DNA of 64,000 nt from Chrysaora quinquecirrha. Lineage: Eukaryota > Cnidaria > Scyphozoa > Semaeostomeae > Pelagiidae. Positions 1 through 12,000 of this stretch are shown here, piece after piece. Under the pieces are notes generated by a model, which was given only the letters and a program-made list of their open reading frames with translations, did no database searches and had not been told where the DNA came from. The translations under genes and the position numbers were made by a program. The first letter of the stretch is position 1, and each line of letters opens with the position of its first letter. The stretch covers positions 207,164 through 271,163 of the forward strand of contig JACTAT010000008.1 of NCBI GenBank assembly GCA_014526335.1. Reading direction: 5' to 3'.

Positions 1-641
1 TTCTGCAAACTTCTCTCCCTTCTGGGGTAATTGGGGCTAACCCTTATTTGAAGTGCGTTATTGGTGCCTGTTTTAACCATCGCCCGATTGTTCTCACTAG
101 GAGGATTATCACTAAATCAAAACAACGCACAGTAGCACGGTCGTTAAGGTGGCGTGTCTCATGAGCTGCAATGCAGAATCGGGAGCTCGACATCCCCCAG
201 GAGAAAGTCTTTTCCTTTCGAATTCTTTTATTTCTCTTATTTTCTTGTTGAAAATGTTTTCAAAAGGCCGAGGAGTCGTCTGGTAACTAAAATTTGCTTC
301 TGGTTTAATTTTTAAGTCCCTTAGACATACTTTTTATCGTGTTTTGTTTTCCCCTTCCATGAATATTAGGACCGCTAGAAGATTATTGCCATCTAAGGAA
401 GTGGCTGTGTAGCCGAGTGGTTAAATTGTCGCCTGCTAACCGGAATGGCTGGAGTTCAAGCTCTTTGGAGCACAAGGAGACGTCTCGATCACGAAATCTT
501 GCTTCGAATTATTTTAAAATTCGTTTGGTATTAATATTTTCAATCAAAGTTTCTCAAACCAAGTCCATGTTTACATGAATATTCAGTCAACCCGTTTGAA
601 CTGCGTTGTGCAAATGCTTTTAACCCATTCAATGGAAACAA
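1..641 (+). repeat. Composite tRNA-headed SINE-like repeat, copy A (cut by the window edge and the gap)
   Basis: This sequence recurs at about 54300-54890 and 56205-56830. Two tRNA-like segments are visible. Around 131-203 there is an A-box-like TAGCACGGTCGTTAAGG followed by a B-box-like GGGAGCTCGACATCCC. Around 403-470 there is TAGCCGAGTGGTTAA followed by GGAGTTCAAGCTC, with a tRNA-Ser(GCT)-like CCTGCTAAC between them. Such internal pol III boxes are the hallmark of tRNA-derived SINEs. Neither folds convincingly as a functional tRNA. The last 130 bases before the gap match copy B rather than copy C, so the copies look modular. Confidence 0.7.
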
Positions 642-1141
642 NNNNNNNNNNNNNNNNNNNNNNNNNNNNNNNNNNNNNNNNNNNNNNNNNNNNNNNNNNN
701 NNNNNNNNNNNNNNNNNNNNNNNNNNNNNNNNNNNNNNNNNNNNNNNNNNNNNNNNNNNNNNNNNNNNNNNNNNNNNNNNNNNNNNNNNNNNNNNNNNNN
801 NNNNNNNNNNNNNNNNNNNNNNNNNNNNNNNNNNNNNNNNNNNNNNNNNNNNNNNNNNNNNNNNNNNNNNNNNNNNNNNNNNNNNNNNNNNNNNNNNNNN
901 NNNNNNNNNNNNNNNNNNNNNNNNNNNNNNNNNNNNNNNNNNNNNNNNNNNNNNNNNNNNNNNNNNNNNNNNNNNNNNNNNNNNNNNNNNNNNNNNNNNN
1001 NNNNNNNNNNNNNNNNNNNNNNNNNNNNNNNNNNNNNNNNNNNNNNNNNNNNNNNNNNNNNNNNNNNNNNNNNNNNNNNNNNNNNNNNNNNNNNNNNNNN
1101 NNNNNNNNNNNNNNNNNNNNNNNNNNNNNNNNNNNNNNNNN
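642..1141. other. Assembly gap, exactly 500 N
   Basis: A run of exactly 500 N, the usual placeholder for a gap of unknown size. It separates the composite repeat from the body of the gypsy element on the right, so the 3' part of that element is not visible. Reading frames that run through the Ns are meaningless. Confidence 0.99.
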
Positions 1142-1781
1142 GGATTCTTTTGTGTCTGCTGAAGCTGCTGCTGCACCATTTTTCTTCTATCTTCTTTGAT
1201 TGGTGATCTGATTGTTCCATGAGCTTTCCTATAGTTAGAACTTTATCTAATGTGAGATCTGGTTCTTGTAGCAGTCTTTTCCTTAGCTTACTTGATTTGC
1301 ATTTTGCAATTACTTGATCTCTTATCTCATCTTGTGTTGTATTTCCATATTCACAGTAAATGGTTAGCTTTTTTAGCCTTGTGACATAGGAATCTATGTT
1401 TTCTCCTGACTCTTGAACTGCCTCATGAAATACACATCTTTCAAACGGAATATTCTTTTTGATATCAAAGTGACTATCTAGCTTGTTAATTGCTTCTTCA
1501 TAAGTTGTACCTACCTCACCTAATGTTTCAAAAATGTCTTGCACTTCATCCCCTACAAGATGCAAAAGTGCAGCCCTTTTTTGACTATCATTTTGAATAC
1601 CTGTTGCATTCAGAAAATAAACAAACGATTTCTTCCATTTCTGCCATCTTTGGCTTACCGTAGATGGGTCTCCTTTTGGATCAAAATCCTTAACTGGAGG
1701 TAAATGAATCGCTACTGGTTGAGGTTGTGGATCTTGGCCTACTTGATTCTGATTATTCATATTCGCAACTTTCTTTAGCAA
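1142..1781 (-). CDS. Ty3/gypsy-type retrotransposon Gag protein, N-terminal part (runs into the gap)
   Basis: About 210 codons of a Gag-like capsid protein read leftwards until the gap. The visible part has the layout of the retrotransposon Gag family: a proline-rich leader, then W-x-K-W-K-K-S-F, a RAALLHLVG helix, DIFETL, and the YVTRLKKL..CEY segment with R-D-Q-V-I that resembles the capsid C-terminal half. Gag would package element RNA in virus-like particles. Two in-frame starts exist; the second (near 1760, MNNQNQ) also fits. An LTR-like block and primer-binding site lie just upstream at 1821-1953. Gag at 32169-32759 is a distant relative from a different family. No zinc knuckle is visible, because that part would fall in the gap. 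Confidence 0.8.
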
Positions 1782-1832
1782 ATTTCTTACCTATATTATT
1801 TCTTTGGGTTCTTGAGATTACTCGTCGCCATA

Positions 1833-1953
1833 TTATGTTGTGTATGTAGGTACGATGTTGAAGATAATCACTGATTGATAGCTAGAGAAAACAGGCCTAA
1901 AATAAACACGCCATGATCGCGTTATTCCAACTCTAGAATCCCCAATCTCTACA
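1833..1953 (-). repeat. Probable 5' LTR of the minus-strand gypsy element
   Basis: Read on the minus strand the block starts TGTAGAGATTGGGG and ends ACACAACATAA, followed after two bases by TGGCGACGAGTAA. The same TGGCGACGAGTAA follows the 5' LTR of the second gypsy element (32148), where it sits at the primer-binding position. No second LTR is visible because of the gap, so the boundaries are inferred from that analogy and from the point where the Tc1 coding frame resumes (1954). Confidence 0.6.
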
Positions 1954-2315
1954 TGAGTACGAGGTTACGTAAATACACTACAATGGCAAAGATGTTTGTG
2001 ATGGACAATGACCCCTGTCAGAATAGTAAAGCTGCAAGGGAGGCACTTCAAGAAATTGGTGCGACTGTTGTTAATATACCAGCAAGGTCTCCTGACCTGA
2101 ACCCTATAGAGAACGTTTTTCATAACGTGAAACGAACGTTACACAAGCAAGCCATGGAAAGGAGGATCACCAAAGAATCATACGTGGAATTCTCTTGTAG
2201 AATAATGGACACGTTGTTTTCTTTTGACGGTGAACTTATTAAACGAACAATCGCTACTATGCCAAAAAGACTCAAATGCATTATTGCATCAGACGGCAAT
2301 AGAACGAGATATTAA
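1954..2315 (+). pseudogene. Tc1-like transposase, C-terminal fragment
   Basis: The frame carries the end of a Tc1/mariner-superfamily catalytic domain: MDNDPCQNSK, then RSPDLNPIENVFHNVKR. The second catalytic Asp (in DND) and the Glu of NPIEN are separated by 34 residues, the DD34E spacing of the Tc1 family. The N-terminal helix-turn-helix region and the first catalytic Asp are absent. The coding frame begins exactly where the LTR of the minus-strand gypsy element ends, so that element appears to have inserted into an older Tc1 copy. The remaining 120 codons are open, but the gene is broken and cannot give an active transposase. Confidence 0.85.
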
Positions 2316-2836
2316 TGTTATGTGCAGAGTAATAGTATGCATTCTTAATCTTTGTTTACAATTTTGTTTCCTAATTTTCTAGTTGAAATATGAATGTGTT
2401 GTTACTTTGATATTTAAAAACTTTGCTCTTACTTTCAAGAGAGCTCCATTAAAGTATTTGATACATTAATCCCCCAACTCGGGATGGAATGTCAGGAAGT
2501 TGGGCGTTAGTGCATCAGCCACAAATGAGTAGCCTCCAAGGGGCCCAAGGAGCACATGCTTAACCTATTGCCTAAAGCCCCTTAGCCTTTTAAAGGGATA
2601 AACTACTCTTATAGACAGTGCGTAGAACAGGAAAAGGATTTCCGGTCCATGTGCTCGAATGGACACCCCCGGCTCTCTAGCCTCTGCAAACCCATGAACT
2701 GCCTGACTAACACAGTGGTTTTAAGGTCGGTGACTAACGCACCTATCCCCCCGCTGAAGGAAGCGGCGAGAAAGAGGAGTAATAGGAGAAATTAGCAAAG
2801 AGAAAGAAAGAGAGAGCAGAGGGAGGGTGGGAAGGG
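2316..2836. other. No gene seen
   Basis: This holds the AT-rich 3' flank of the Tc1 remnant and then a GC-richer block (about 2470-2830) ending in a purine-rich AGAAAGAGAGAGCAGAGGGAGG run. No terminal inverted repeat for the Tc1 copy could be paired by eye. Confidence 0.6.
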
Positions 2837-3136
2837 CGTTTAAATAATAGTTCGAATTGATGAAATCAAATCTGTAACGCTGAGCATGCAACATGCGAAG
2901 ATTTCCTGATTGAAAGAATTCACATATGCTTCATTCGAGAGGTTACGCCCACATCGGGGCTTTGCATGCCAGGACCGCAATGCATAGCCATAAGACCCAG
3001 TCCTCTTCTCACATGCATCGTTCGGATGTTTACGCCCATATTTAGGTATTGCTTGTTATAACTGCAATACATAGCAATTAGACCCAGCCCTCTTGGGTGT
3101 ATTAACTACAGATCAAATCTGTGCTTTATCTGTCAT
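2837..3136. repeat. Dispersed 300-bp repeat R, uninterrupted copy
   Basis: Nearly identical to 14441-14595 joined to 26957-27113. Inside it are two diverged direct repeats of about 80 bp. Each contains a 'TTACGCCCA' motif, then a TGC-rich stretch, then 'TAGACCCAG(T/C)CCTCT' or 'AAGACCCAGTCCTCT'. The word ATCAAATCTGT occurs near both ends. No coding frame was recognised. Its value here is as an empty-site reference for the 12.4-kb insertion at 14596-26956. Confidence 0.9.
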
Positions 3137-3303
3137 TTCTCAATACATGAGAAAATAACAGTTCTCAAACACGAGAACATAACAGTCCTCGATACACGAG
3201 AACACAAGAGTCCTCAATAAACAAGAGCATAACAGTTCTCAATACATGAGAAAATAACAGTTCTCAGAACAATAGAACGCGACGGTCCTCGATACACGAG
3301 AAC
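3137..3303. repeat. 25-bp tandem repeat, about 7 units, each with inverted arms
   Basis: Units follow TTCTCAATACATGAGAA plus an 8-base AATAACAG-like linker. The outer TTCTC/GAGAA (or TCCTCG/CGAGAA) arms of each unit can pair. Units differ by substitutions but keep the period. Confidence 0.85.
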
Positions 3304-6300
3304 CGATTTTCAAACTTTTTGAAACATTTTTATCTGGCACTCCTGAGAGTATAAAACGCCAGACTCCGACCAAAAAACAACCCACTAAGATGCCATCGAT
3401 ACCCCGAAGCGGACCGAGAGCCACCAATCAGAGACGCAAAGCCGACTAGGTGCTGTGTTTTCAACACCAACCAGCTAGTGAGTAGCCGAAAAATTCTTCA
3501 TCGTAATTTTTTGCACGTTCCTGGTTGTCAGGAGTGTTCAAAGGCCCAAAAAAGCGCGTACAAAATTGCGTTGACGTTTGAAACCGCAGGGAGAGCTCTG
3601 ACAAAATTGACAGACTGAAAAAAGTGGAAAAGTGAGTTGTCTTATCCTATGCCCTAAACTTTGGTAAGTGTACGGAACGGCACGAAAATTCATGAACGAC
3701 CAAACTTTTGTTTTATTTATTTATGTTTAATATTTTTTTTTTTTTTTTTATACATAAGGAAAACTATGAAACCCTCCCAACGGAGGGCCAAAGACATTTT
3801 CTTGATGCCAGTAGGTTACCAAGGGCAATCAGCGAAACACTTGATTTGGGTATCGTGAAACATTACTTGTCAAATAACTTTATAGGTGACCAGGTATCAT
3901 TGAAAATAAAACTTTTCCTTGCCCTCACACAAAATACTCGCGATGCTCTATCGGAAGCAATCCAAAATAATACCCTCAGGATAAAAATTTTCAAACTAAA
4001 CACAGCCTGTTGACCAATGCCATATCCCGCCTGGTTTGGGGGAAATCATAATTGTCACCAACGCTGACGAATTCCCAGAATTCGAAAACGTTGAACCAGC
4101 TCTCTCGATGCAATGAGGTCCTTAAACAGTATTTCTTGATACTATCGAGAACCTAAACAGTCTTCGAGACCATACCAATGTTTCTTGATACGATGAAATA
4201 TCAAGCAAAATAATTTCTAATTAAACTGAGTACCCAAACAGTATTTCAGAATCAGAACCGTACAAGGTTCAAGATATGAAACACGATCTTCACCAACACG
4301 TATAGATGACGTGCTATCTACAAAGATCTTGACAATATCAAAAACAAAACGCCTTCCCTTCGAGGTGACTCCTTAGCCAGTACTCGGTCTAGTTCTAATA
4401 CTTCTACCATAAATTGGGCAAAAAGCCGAGTGAATATCGAGAATTTGATCATTTGTGTTTTGTTTTTTGTTTTGCGCTGAAACGTTTGGTGACAGGCTAC
4501 TATCCATGCCAACCAGAGGCTAATTCAAAAAAGGCATTCATTTGGCAACGAAATGGTATCTTTTTCGAGAGGATCGGTGAAGTTTGTCGAATTTTCTTGC
4601 AAAAATGAGACATCCTGGAAAAATCAAAAGTTGGAGCCAAGTCAAGTTAACTTTTTGCGATAATGCTAAAGAATTTTTGCCTGCAAAAATGAAAACTCAT
4701 AATATTCAACTACTAAATACTAAATACTCAATTTTGGTACCAAACAATGTGAAATTGTCATGTGAACATATTTAGCTAATTTTTTTTTTGTATTGAGGAA
4801 ATTTCATCAGATTGATTAGCATAGTGGAAGTAAATTTTTGGAGTACCTGTGGCACAAAATTGGGCCATACAGGAAAAATTGCTGACTGACAACTCCCTAA
4901 CCAGCAATCTGACTATCCAGCAAGCCCCAACCATACCCTTGCTGTCCAGGAAAGCATTAGCCCAGCACCTACCAGTATGAACTCAAAATTCACCTATCAG
5001 CTTAGAAGTTCACTCCAACCCAGCCCGAAAAATTAACGGATTGAGCCAGCACCTTAACCCAGTCAATTATGGAAACAATCTATTCAGCCCGGTATGTTAT
5101 CTGCTAAATATGTGACCAAGAATTCTGTCCACCAGCATTATGGCTGTTAAGTTAGCACTTAACCTAAACTTACAACACGAAAAAAGCACTTCCTAAAGTC
5201 CTATAGGCTAAAGTCCTAAAGTCCAATAACCTTCAATAAAACTAACTGCTGTTAATGTGGAGCACCTAGAGATTATTATTACTATTATTATTACAAGAAG
5301 AATTGAAGATTGAAGATTTACTACGTTAAGGATTGACACTAAGATGTCTATCCCTTGAAAAAGATCCAATTCTTGTCATTTCAACTAAAAAGTTACTATC
5401 AGCTTTTCTCACGACCATATAACCAACAACAATGAGGTTCATCAGTAATGTGAGACAGAAGTCGTCTAAGCCTTTTGTAAACGTGCCCAGTGATAACACA
5501 CTCAAGTCCCTAAGATGTTTAGGTAGTAGGTAATAAACAGCTTTAGACCCTGGTCTGGATGCAGAAACTTTCTTCTATTAGCGAACATATCTCATGTTGT
5601 CTAACAATTCTTCTTATCGGATACTTCTTTCCATGTCGAATATGGTTGTATGACTTGACTTCCATATAAAAGATAGGAACAAGCCCTAAAAGAATTTTGC
5701 ACACAAAAAATCCTGTAGCGATCCCCTCATTGCTGAGGAGAGTATATTCTACAGATGTGCGTTTTTATTTTTTGTTATTTTGTTTGTTTGGATCTCTCTA
5801 TACTTTAACATCAACCAAGTGACTAATGTTTGAACCTCCACTGCCACAACAGCAGGATGTCTATATTTTACTGGGACTTAAGCCATAGACAAGTGCAAGG
5901 CCTAAAGCTTGATCAGCCGAGACTCTAGTAAACCATGCCTGCAATTTGCAGCTAAGTTTGCCCACGGTGGTAGTACATAAAAACTAATGTAGGTATTAAA
6001 AAGTCATCAACAGCTACTCCTTGAGTAAAATATGTGGATCATAATAACAGCAGAACATATGTAGTTCAATGTACAAATAGTTCAATCAGAACTATTTAAA
6101 CAGCTCAACAGGCTTGGTTGAAAATTTTCAACCAACACTACCCTACTCCACTTGGTTGATCCTTAACACAATAGAGCACAAGTTGATCTTTGGAGCAACC
6201 ACTGATGAAGGCAGCAAGGTTTACTACCTTAGAGGCCCCTTAACAAACCAGCAATTTTTACAAGCAAATTTGAGAAATTTCTCAAGGATTGCTAATCGAA

Positions 6301-7569
6301 ATTGATAAATAACCAATTATCTCATGATTGATGAGATCAAACACAATATGAACAAACCCAATCAAGATATATGGAATATGTAGACATATATACTTATACA
6401 CCCACATATACATATATTGTTTCATTTATATAGTTAATAATGATGTAAAACGGTGCTGAGCATAGTACACTTTGTACCAAAATCATGAAACTTAAGAGTA
6501 CACAATTATAGTAATTGAAAGACTCAAATTTGGATTTAGACAAACCATAGCCAAAACAACAGTGCCGTGGTGAGCATGAGCAACACCTAACTTAGCTTTA
6601 AAATCCTATACCCTGCACGACATCTTCAGCTATGTCTGGCTGAAGACTATCTTGCAAGGATAAAAATGAAAAACAAGAAGGGATATGAAAATTGGAAATA
6701 TATTCGGCAAAAGATTATTAGACATCTAGATTGACATCATAAAAGGCAGCCTCCCTCAGCATAACATGGTATCCTGTTTGTGAACATTACAACATCCTAT
6801 ACATCACTTTTATATCAACTAATTTGCTCTTGAGTCATCACCGGACTACGCCCTTATTTAAAAAGGGTACCATGGGCCACCATGGGAAGTAGATTTTATT
6901 TTATTTTACGTAATATGATTTTCTTTTGAATGGTAAACAACGTTTTGTGAAATTGAAGTTCCCTTGATCGAACCCATTTCACTACAGGAGTGAGGTCTTC
7001 CAAAAAACTTTAGTAGACTTTAGGCCTGGTTCTGGGACTTATAGAAAAGGACACTAGTTGCTTGCGGGTGACTAGGCAACCCGCAAATAAAGTACCCTAT
7101 GTAATCCTGGATGATGAAATTGAAAACAGGTTCTGTTGTGCAGAGGAAGAATCTTTGAATGAAGAGAGCAAAAATTCATTGCTTTGGCTAAATGCCTGGC
7201 TAACTGTCTTTAAACTACGTACAAAGGCATTGCAAATGCAAATGGAGGACACCCTCTGGTTTTAACGGGTAGGCCCGTCCTCTTTCATACTCATGCAGTT
7301 GCAAAAATAGCTGGAAAATTTCTGGGAACATTTTCTAAGTTAAAAGAAAGATTAAATTAAGATCAAAGATTAACTAGAGTTTAATATTCGTCAATAACAA
7401 GAAAGAAACACGCTTAAGGGTCGCGCGACATATTATGACATGTTACGAAACAAAGAAGGAAGTGGCGTAACCTGCCAGCCAACCCAAAAAATTTAAGATC
7501 AAAAGTGAAAGAGCAAATCTCAGCAAAATGCTCGAAAATAATGTAAAGCGAATGCTTAGGCCTGTTTCC
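3304..7569. other. Long stretch without a recognisable gene
   Basis: AT-rich sequence with many stops. A TATAAAACG motif occurs at about 3350, before a 19-codon frame starting ATGCCATCGATACC. A 17-base T run at about 3732-3748 precedes an 83-codon open stretch (about 3765-4013; ENYETLPTEG...KLNTAC), which has no recognisable domain and could be an exon or chance. There is a short ATT microsatellite at about 5275-5292 and a TATATA-rich stretch at 6380-6430. A 67-codon frame at 7062-7265 has no family features. Confidence 0.5.
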
Positions 7570-7895
7570 CTACAAGAGGGGTACTTCGGGGTTTGCGGTA
7601 CTGCGGTATCGGGGGTAAAATATGCGCGGTATTGCGGTATTAACGGAAAATCCTTGCGGTGTTGCGGTATTGAAGTTTTACGGTGCGGTATTTAGTATTT
7701 TACGAACCTACAAAGAAACAGTTAAAAAGCCATAGCTGAAGGGAGCTTAAATTTACCAGAGACCAATAGCTACATGAAAAGAAGTCGAAATGACGATAGC
7801 AAAGGTTTATGTATTGAATTGTGAATTCAACCATTGTTTCGGCGCACCAAACCAGCCGAAAGCATGACTTTTTGACAGAAATTTGTGATATTTTT

Positions 7896-8070
7896 CTGCA
7901 CGATTCTATGTTTTTACTGCATGACATAGCATTTTTGTTGCACGACTTTTCATTTTGCTTGCACTACTTTGTAATTTTGTTGCGTGATTTTACATTTTGG
8001 TTGCACGACTTTGCAATTTGTTGCGCGATTTTACATTTTGGTTGCACGACTTAACAATTTTCTGCACAAG
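7896..8070. repeat. 21-bp degenerate tandem repeat
   Basis: About eight units of TTGCACGACTTTNCATTTTG. The period is a multiple of three, so it creates an apparent Leu-His-Asp-Phe repeat protein; I read this as a by-product of the repeat and not a gene. Confidence 0.8.
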
Positions 8071-8238
8071 TTACACATATGCAGACAGCAAGGCCTCTTT
8101 TAACATAGTAACTAGGAAGCTAGAGTGGCAAATGCCCCCTAGCCCCTATCATTGCCCACCTAGTTTCAAAAAGTAAATCACGACGTTGCAAGGAAGCGCC
8201 TTGAATTTCTCGTAGAGAGTGGTGCGATTTACACAAAA

Positions 8239-8760
8239 TTGACGACTAAGGGTGAAGAATCTTATTTTGTTTATGACCCTGAAAGATTTGGTGAAATGAG
8301 CGATGGTTCCCAAAATTCAACGGTAAATGATTTTGATTTAGAGCTTAATTTAGATCCAGAAGTCATCCATGACTCCTCGAAGACGCCCAGCAAGCTAAAG
8401 TCACCCTCGAATGACAATCAAACTGGACGCTCTGAGTTCATGGCTTTTCTTGACATTTTCGATAAACTTACAGCTGACATTAGAAATCTAAACTATGAAA
8501 TTTCTGAATTGAGAAAAAGAAATGAAACTTTGGTCACCGAAAACTGTAACCTGAAAGTCGAAATTCAAGGCATCAAGATTGGGTGTGTAAATAAAATCCC
8601 ATCGGGAAATGTCAGTATGGAACGTGAAGAAAGCTTGGTAATTCGAGATAAAAGAATGAACAATGAAGCAAAAAAGACGAAGAAAAATCAGCCAACGACA
8701 ATAGCATTCCAACCTCAAACAAAAAGAAGAGACCAAATAAAAGACAAAGAAGGAAAATGA
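8239..8760 (+). CDS. LINE ORF1-like protein with coiled coil
   Basis: A 173-codon frame with an acidic N-terminal half (FDLELNLDPEVIHD), a central leucine/asparagine heptad region predicted as a coiled coil (about residues 75-110, LNYEISELRKRNETL) and a very basic C-terminal tail (KKTKKNQ..KRRDQIKDKEGK). This matches ORF1 proteins of many CR1-like LINEs, which bind element RNA, but no specific domain (RRM, esterase, PHD) is visible. The next element frame begins about 300 bp downstream. The start was taken as the first Met of the open stretch; function is inferred from position and composition. Confidence 0.5.
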   Translation: MTTKGEESYFVYDPERFGEMSDGSQNSTVNDFDLELNLDPEVIHDSSKTPSKLKSPSNDNQTGRSEFMAFLDIFDKLTADIRNLNYEISELRKRNETLVTENCNLKVEIQGIKIGCVNKIPSGNVSMEREESLVIRDKRMNNEAKKTKKNQPTTIAFQPQTKRRDQIKDKEGK

Positions 8761-9063
8761 AACAAGCAACTACCGCTACTGCAGCAGATGAAAATGCTGA
8801 AAATCTTGCTGAAAAGAACGCCAATGAAAGAAATAAAGATGAAGGTGGATCTGCACGATCTACAGTCATCCTTGGTGATTCATCGTGGTACCCATGTATA
8901 GAAAGAACAACGGAATTTTTTACCCATTTGTACCTATATCTCAAATGTTACATATATTTTGCTACCCATGCGTAGAGATTCTTTACGGAAAACCAACCCA
9001 TGTGTAGGGAAATTGGCGCTGAAAAAGTTACCCATTTGGGCGGCACGTCTAGTATATTGAACA

Positions 9064-12000
9064 ATGGAAGTACCCCCCCCCCCGGGGCGTAATATCGATG
9101 AGATCCGTCTACTAGTAAATAATTTAGGGGTACACATACTTGCTATTAATGAAACTAAACTAGATGAAAATTTGGTCGATGAACTTGTCAGCATAGATGG
9201 CTATACGATCAAGAGATGCGATCGTAGCCGTGCTGGTGGCGGAGTTGCGGTTTACATTAAAGATACCATTATTGATAAATGCTCTGTCCGTGATGATCTT
9301 CCGAAATCTACATTAGAGGCTCTTTGCATTGAAATAAAACCTGTTCGATCTGCTCCTTTCTTTGTTTTGGCATGGTATCGCCCTCCTAGTGAGGTAGTGG
9401 ATTGCTTTAGACTATTAGAGGAAAGTCTTCAATTTCTAGATAAGGAAAACAAGGAAATTATTATCCTAGGGGACACAAATTGTGATATGTTGCCTGGTTT
9501 CCCGGTCACTGAAGATATCTCCTCTAATACAAGTCCTTTGCCACACTCAAAGCGCCTGCTAGAGATCTATCAGCTTTTCGGTTTTCAACAGCTAATCGAA
9601 ACCCCAACGAGAGAAACCCTGACCTCTTCCACATTAATTAACAGATCAAATATAGTTGTTTCTGGGGTACATGAAACTAGTATCAGTGATCATTACATGG
9701 TTTACTGTGTCAGAAAGTTCAGGGGGGGAGTGAAAAGACAGCATAAGAATATATGTTCGAGGCAGATGAAAAACTTTAATCAATCTGAATTCCTTTACAA
9801 CCTCCAAAGAGTGGACTGGAAAGGCATCGTTACCCAGACAGATGATGTCAATGTCATAGTAGAACAGTGGACAAATATGTTTTCCTACATTCTCGAAAAA
9901 CATGCTCCTTTACGTCATAGGCGTGTCTCAGAAAAATTTTGTCCATGGTTGACAAGTGAGTTCAAACGTTTGTGCGCAACAAGAGACAAATTGAGAAAAC
10001 AGGCGATAAGATCTAAATCTGAAATATTATTTGATGCATACAAACAATTAAGAAATAAATTAAATAAAATGAACAGTGACTTAAAGCGCCAATACTTCAC
10101 AGATAAGATTGCCTCTGATGAGGGTAATCTTAAGAACACTTGGAAAACTATTAACTCTGTCTTAAACAAAAAGTCGAAGACCACGCAGATAAACTCTCTT
10201 GACGTTGAAGGTAAATTGATAACGGATTCTAAAGCGATTGCCGAATGCATGAATACTTATTTTTGTAATATTTGAGAAAACCTAAGCGATAAAATTCCTT
10301 CTACTGCCAATCCACTCTTGGAAGGTAGATATTCAGTAAATCCTGAAGCAACACGGTTCCGTTTTCAACCTGTAAATTCACCTCAGGTTGCACGTGTCCT
10401 TTGAAAATTCAAAACTTCTTTGGGCTTTGGAACCGATGGCATAGCTAATCAATTCTTGAAGATTGGTCTTCCTATTATAGTTGATTCCCTCTGTTATATA
10501 TTTAATCTTTCTATTACCACTGGTGTATTCCCATAATGCTGGAAAGTTGCAAGGGTTGCCCCTATTTTCAAAAGTGGGCAAACTGATGATTGTTAAAATT
10601 ACAGACCAATATCGGTTCTCCCTGTACTTTCTAGGATCTTTGAGAAAATTGTTTTCGATCAACTGTATGAGTACCTTGACCAAAACCAGCATCTTTTTTC
10701 AAAGCAATCTGGCTTCAGGCGTCTCTACTCCGTCGTTTCAAGCCTTTTATCTTGCACAAACGACTGGTACAGGAATATGGACACTGGAGAATTCACCGCA
10801 TTGGTATTTATAGATCTTAAGAAAGCTTTCGACACAGTAGACCATGATATCCTCATTAGAAAGATGCAGAAATATGGAATTGGGGGTATTGAGCATACTT
10901 GGTTTACATCATATCTTCAAAAAAGAAGGCAGCTATGTAAGGTCAATGGTGTTACATCAACAGTTCAAGAAATAAACTGTGGTGTTCCGCAGGGGTCCTG
11001 TCTTGGGCCTCTCCTGTTCATAATATACATCAATGACCTTCCTTTTTGTCTCAATGACTGTGGAGTAAGCATGTATGCTGAGGATACCACCATTTCTCAT
11101 TCTGCAAAAAGTGTTGAAGACTTAAATGAGACACTTGGGAGGCAATTAGATTCTTTAAGAAAATGGCTTCAAGGGAATAAACTATCATTAAATATCCTAA
11201 AGACACAGGCTATAGTTATTGGATCTAGACCCAACCACAACAAGATCTCGACTGGATTAACGGAGCTACCTTCCTTTTCTATCGGTAGTTCTGAAGTCGA
11301 AGTTGTGGATAAAGTCAAATATTTAGGGGTCCAAATTGATAAATATCTATCCTGGGAAGATCATGCCCAATTTATGCGTAATAAGGTTTCTCGTGCCCTC
11401 GGACTCCTTAAGTACACTAAAAAACTGCAGGGCATATTTTAGCATATGTACTGGTGGGCCATTTGGCCCACCAGGCCCCACAAGCTGGCCCACCACTGAC
11501 GATAATTTTTGCCAAATTGGTCCACCACTGTGTGGGCCCTTTGCCCAATCTAGTAAATGACCTGGAGTTGTTACGATACAATAAAACTGAAACAGGTTTT
11601 ATTTTTACTATAAATTTGTATTGTAAACATAAAAAAATCTCCAAAAGAAATAATTGATGCCAGCAGGGAATTGGTCTGTGATGTTTTGTAGAGCCCCACA
11701 ATAACCGATATCTACAGTTTTCGTGAGCCAATCCTAAAAACGGATGGATATGACAATAGTTTCGTGCCGTGCGTCGTGCGACGGCTGCGACCACACGCAA
11801 TATCATTCTCCTTATCATAGCAAACAAGATGGTTGAATCTTCACCAGAGCAAAGCCGATCTTTGCACATACAGTAATGGTTCTACAGTTTTATTTAGAAA
11901 TTCTAAGGTTTTTCCATCACTTTTTTGTGGGTTTCCTATTTCTTTCATTCCAAAGATGAGTTGCTCAGATTGCTAAAATAGAAGTTTTAGAGGGTCTGGC

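Noticed and set aside
403..475. A genuine tRNA-Ser gene
   Set aside because: The A and B boxes are present, but the acceptor stem and variable arm do not pair; the sequence recurs as part of a repeat.
540..1781. A 413-codon protein spanning the gap
   Set aside because: The middle is 500 N and the part beyond it reads through a SINE-like repeat; only 1142-1781 is supported as Gag.
3137..3303. Regularly spaced repeat resembling a CRISPR array
   Set aside because: There are no unique spacers; the whole 25-bp unit repeats with drift, and the context is a eukaryotic genome without cas genes.
3708..4013. A 101-codon gene after a poly-T tract
   Set aside because: The first third is encoded by the T run; the rest has no recognisable domain or splice-supported partner, so it is only mentioned.
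7821..8054. Leu-His-Asp-Phe repeat protein
   Set aside because: It results from a 21-bp tandem repeat with no start context or flanking coding sequence.
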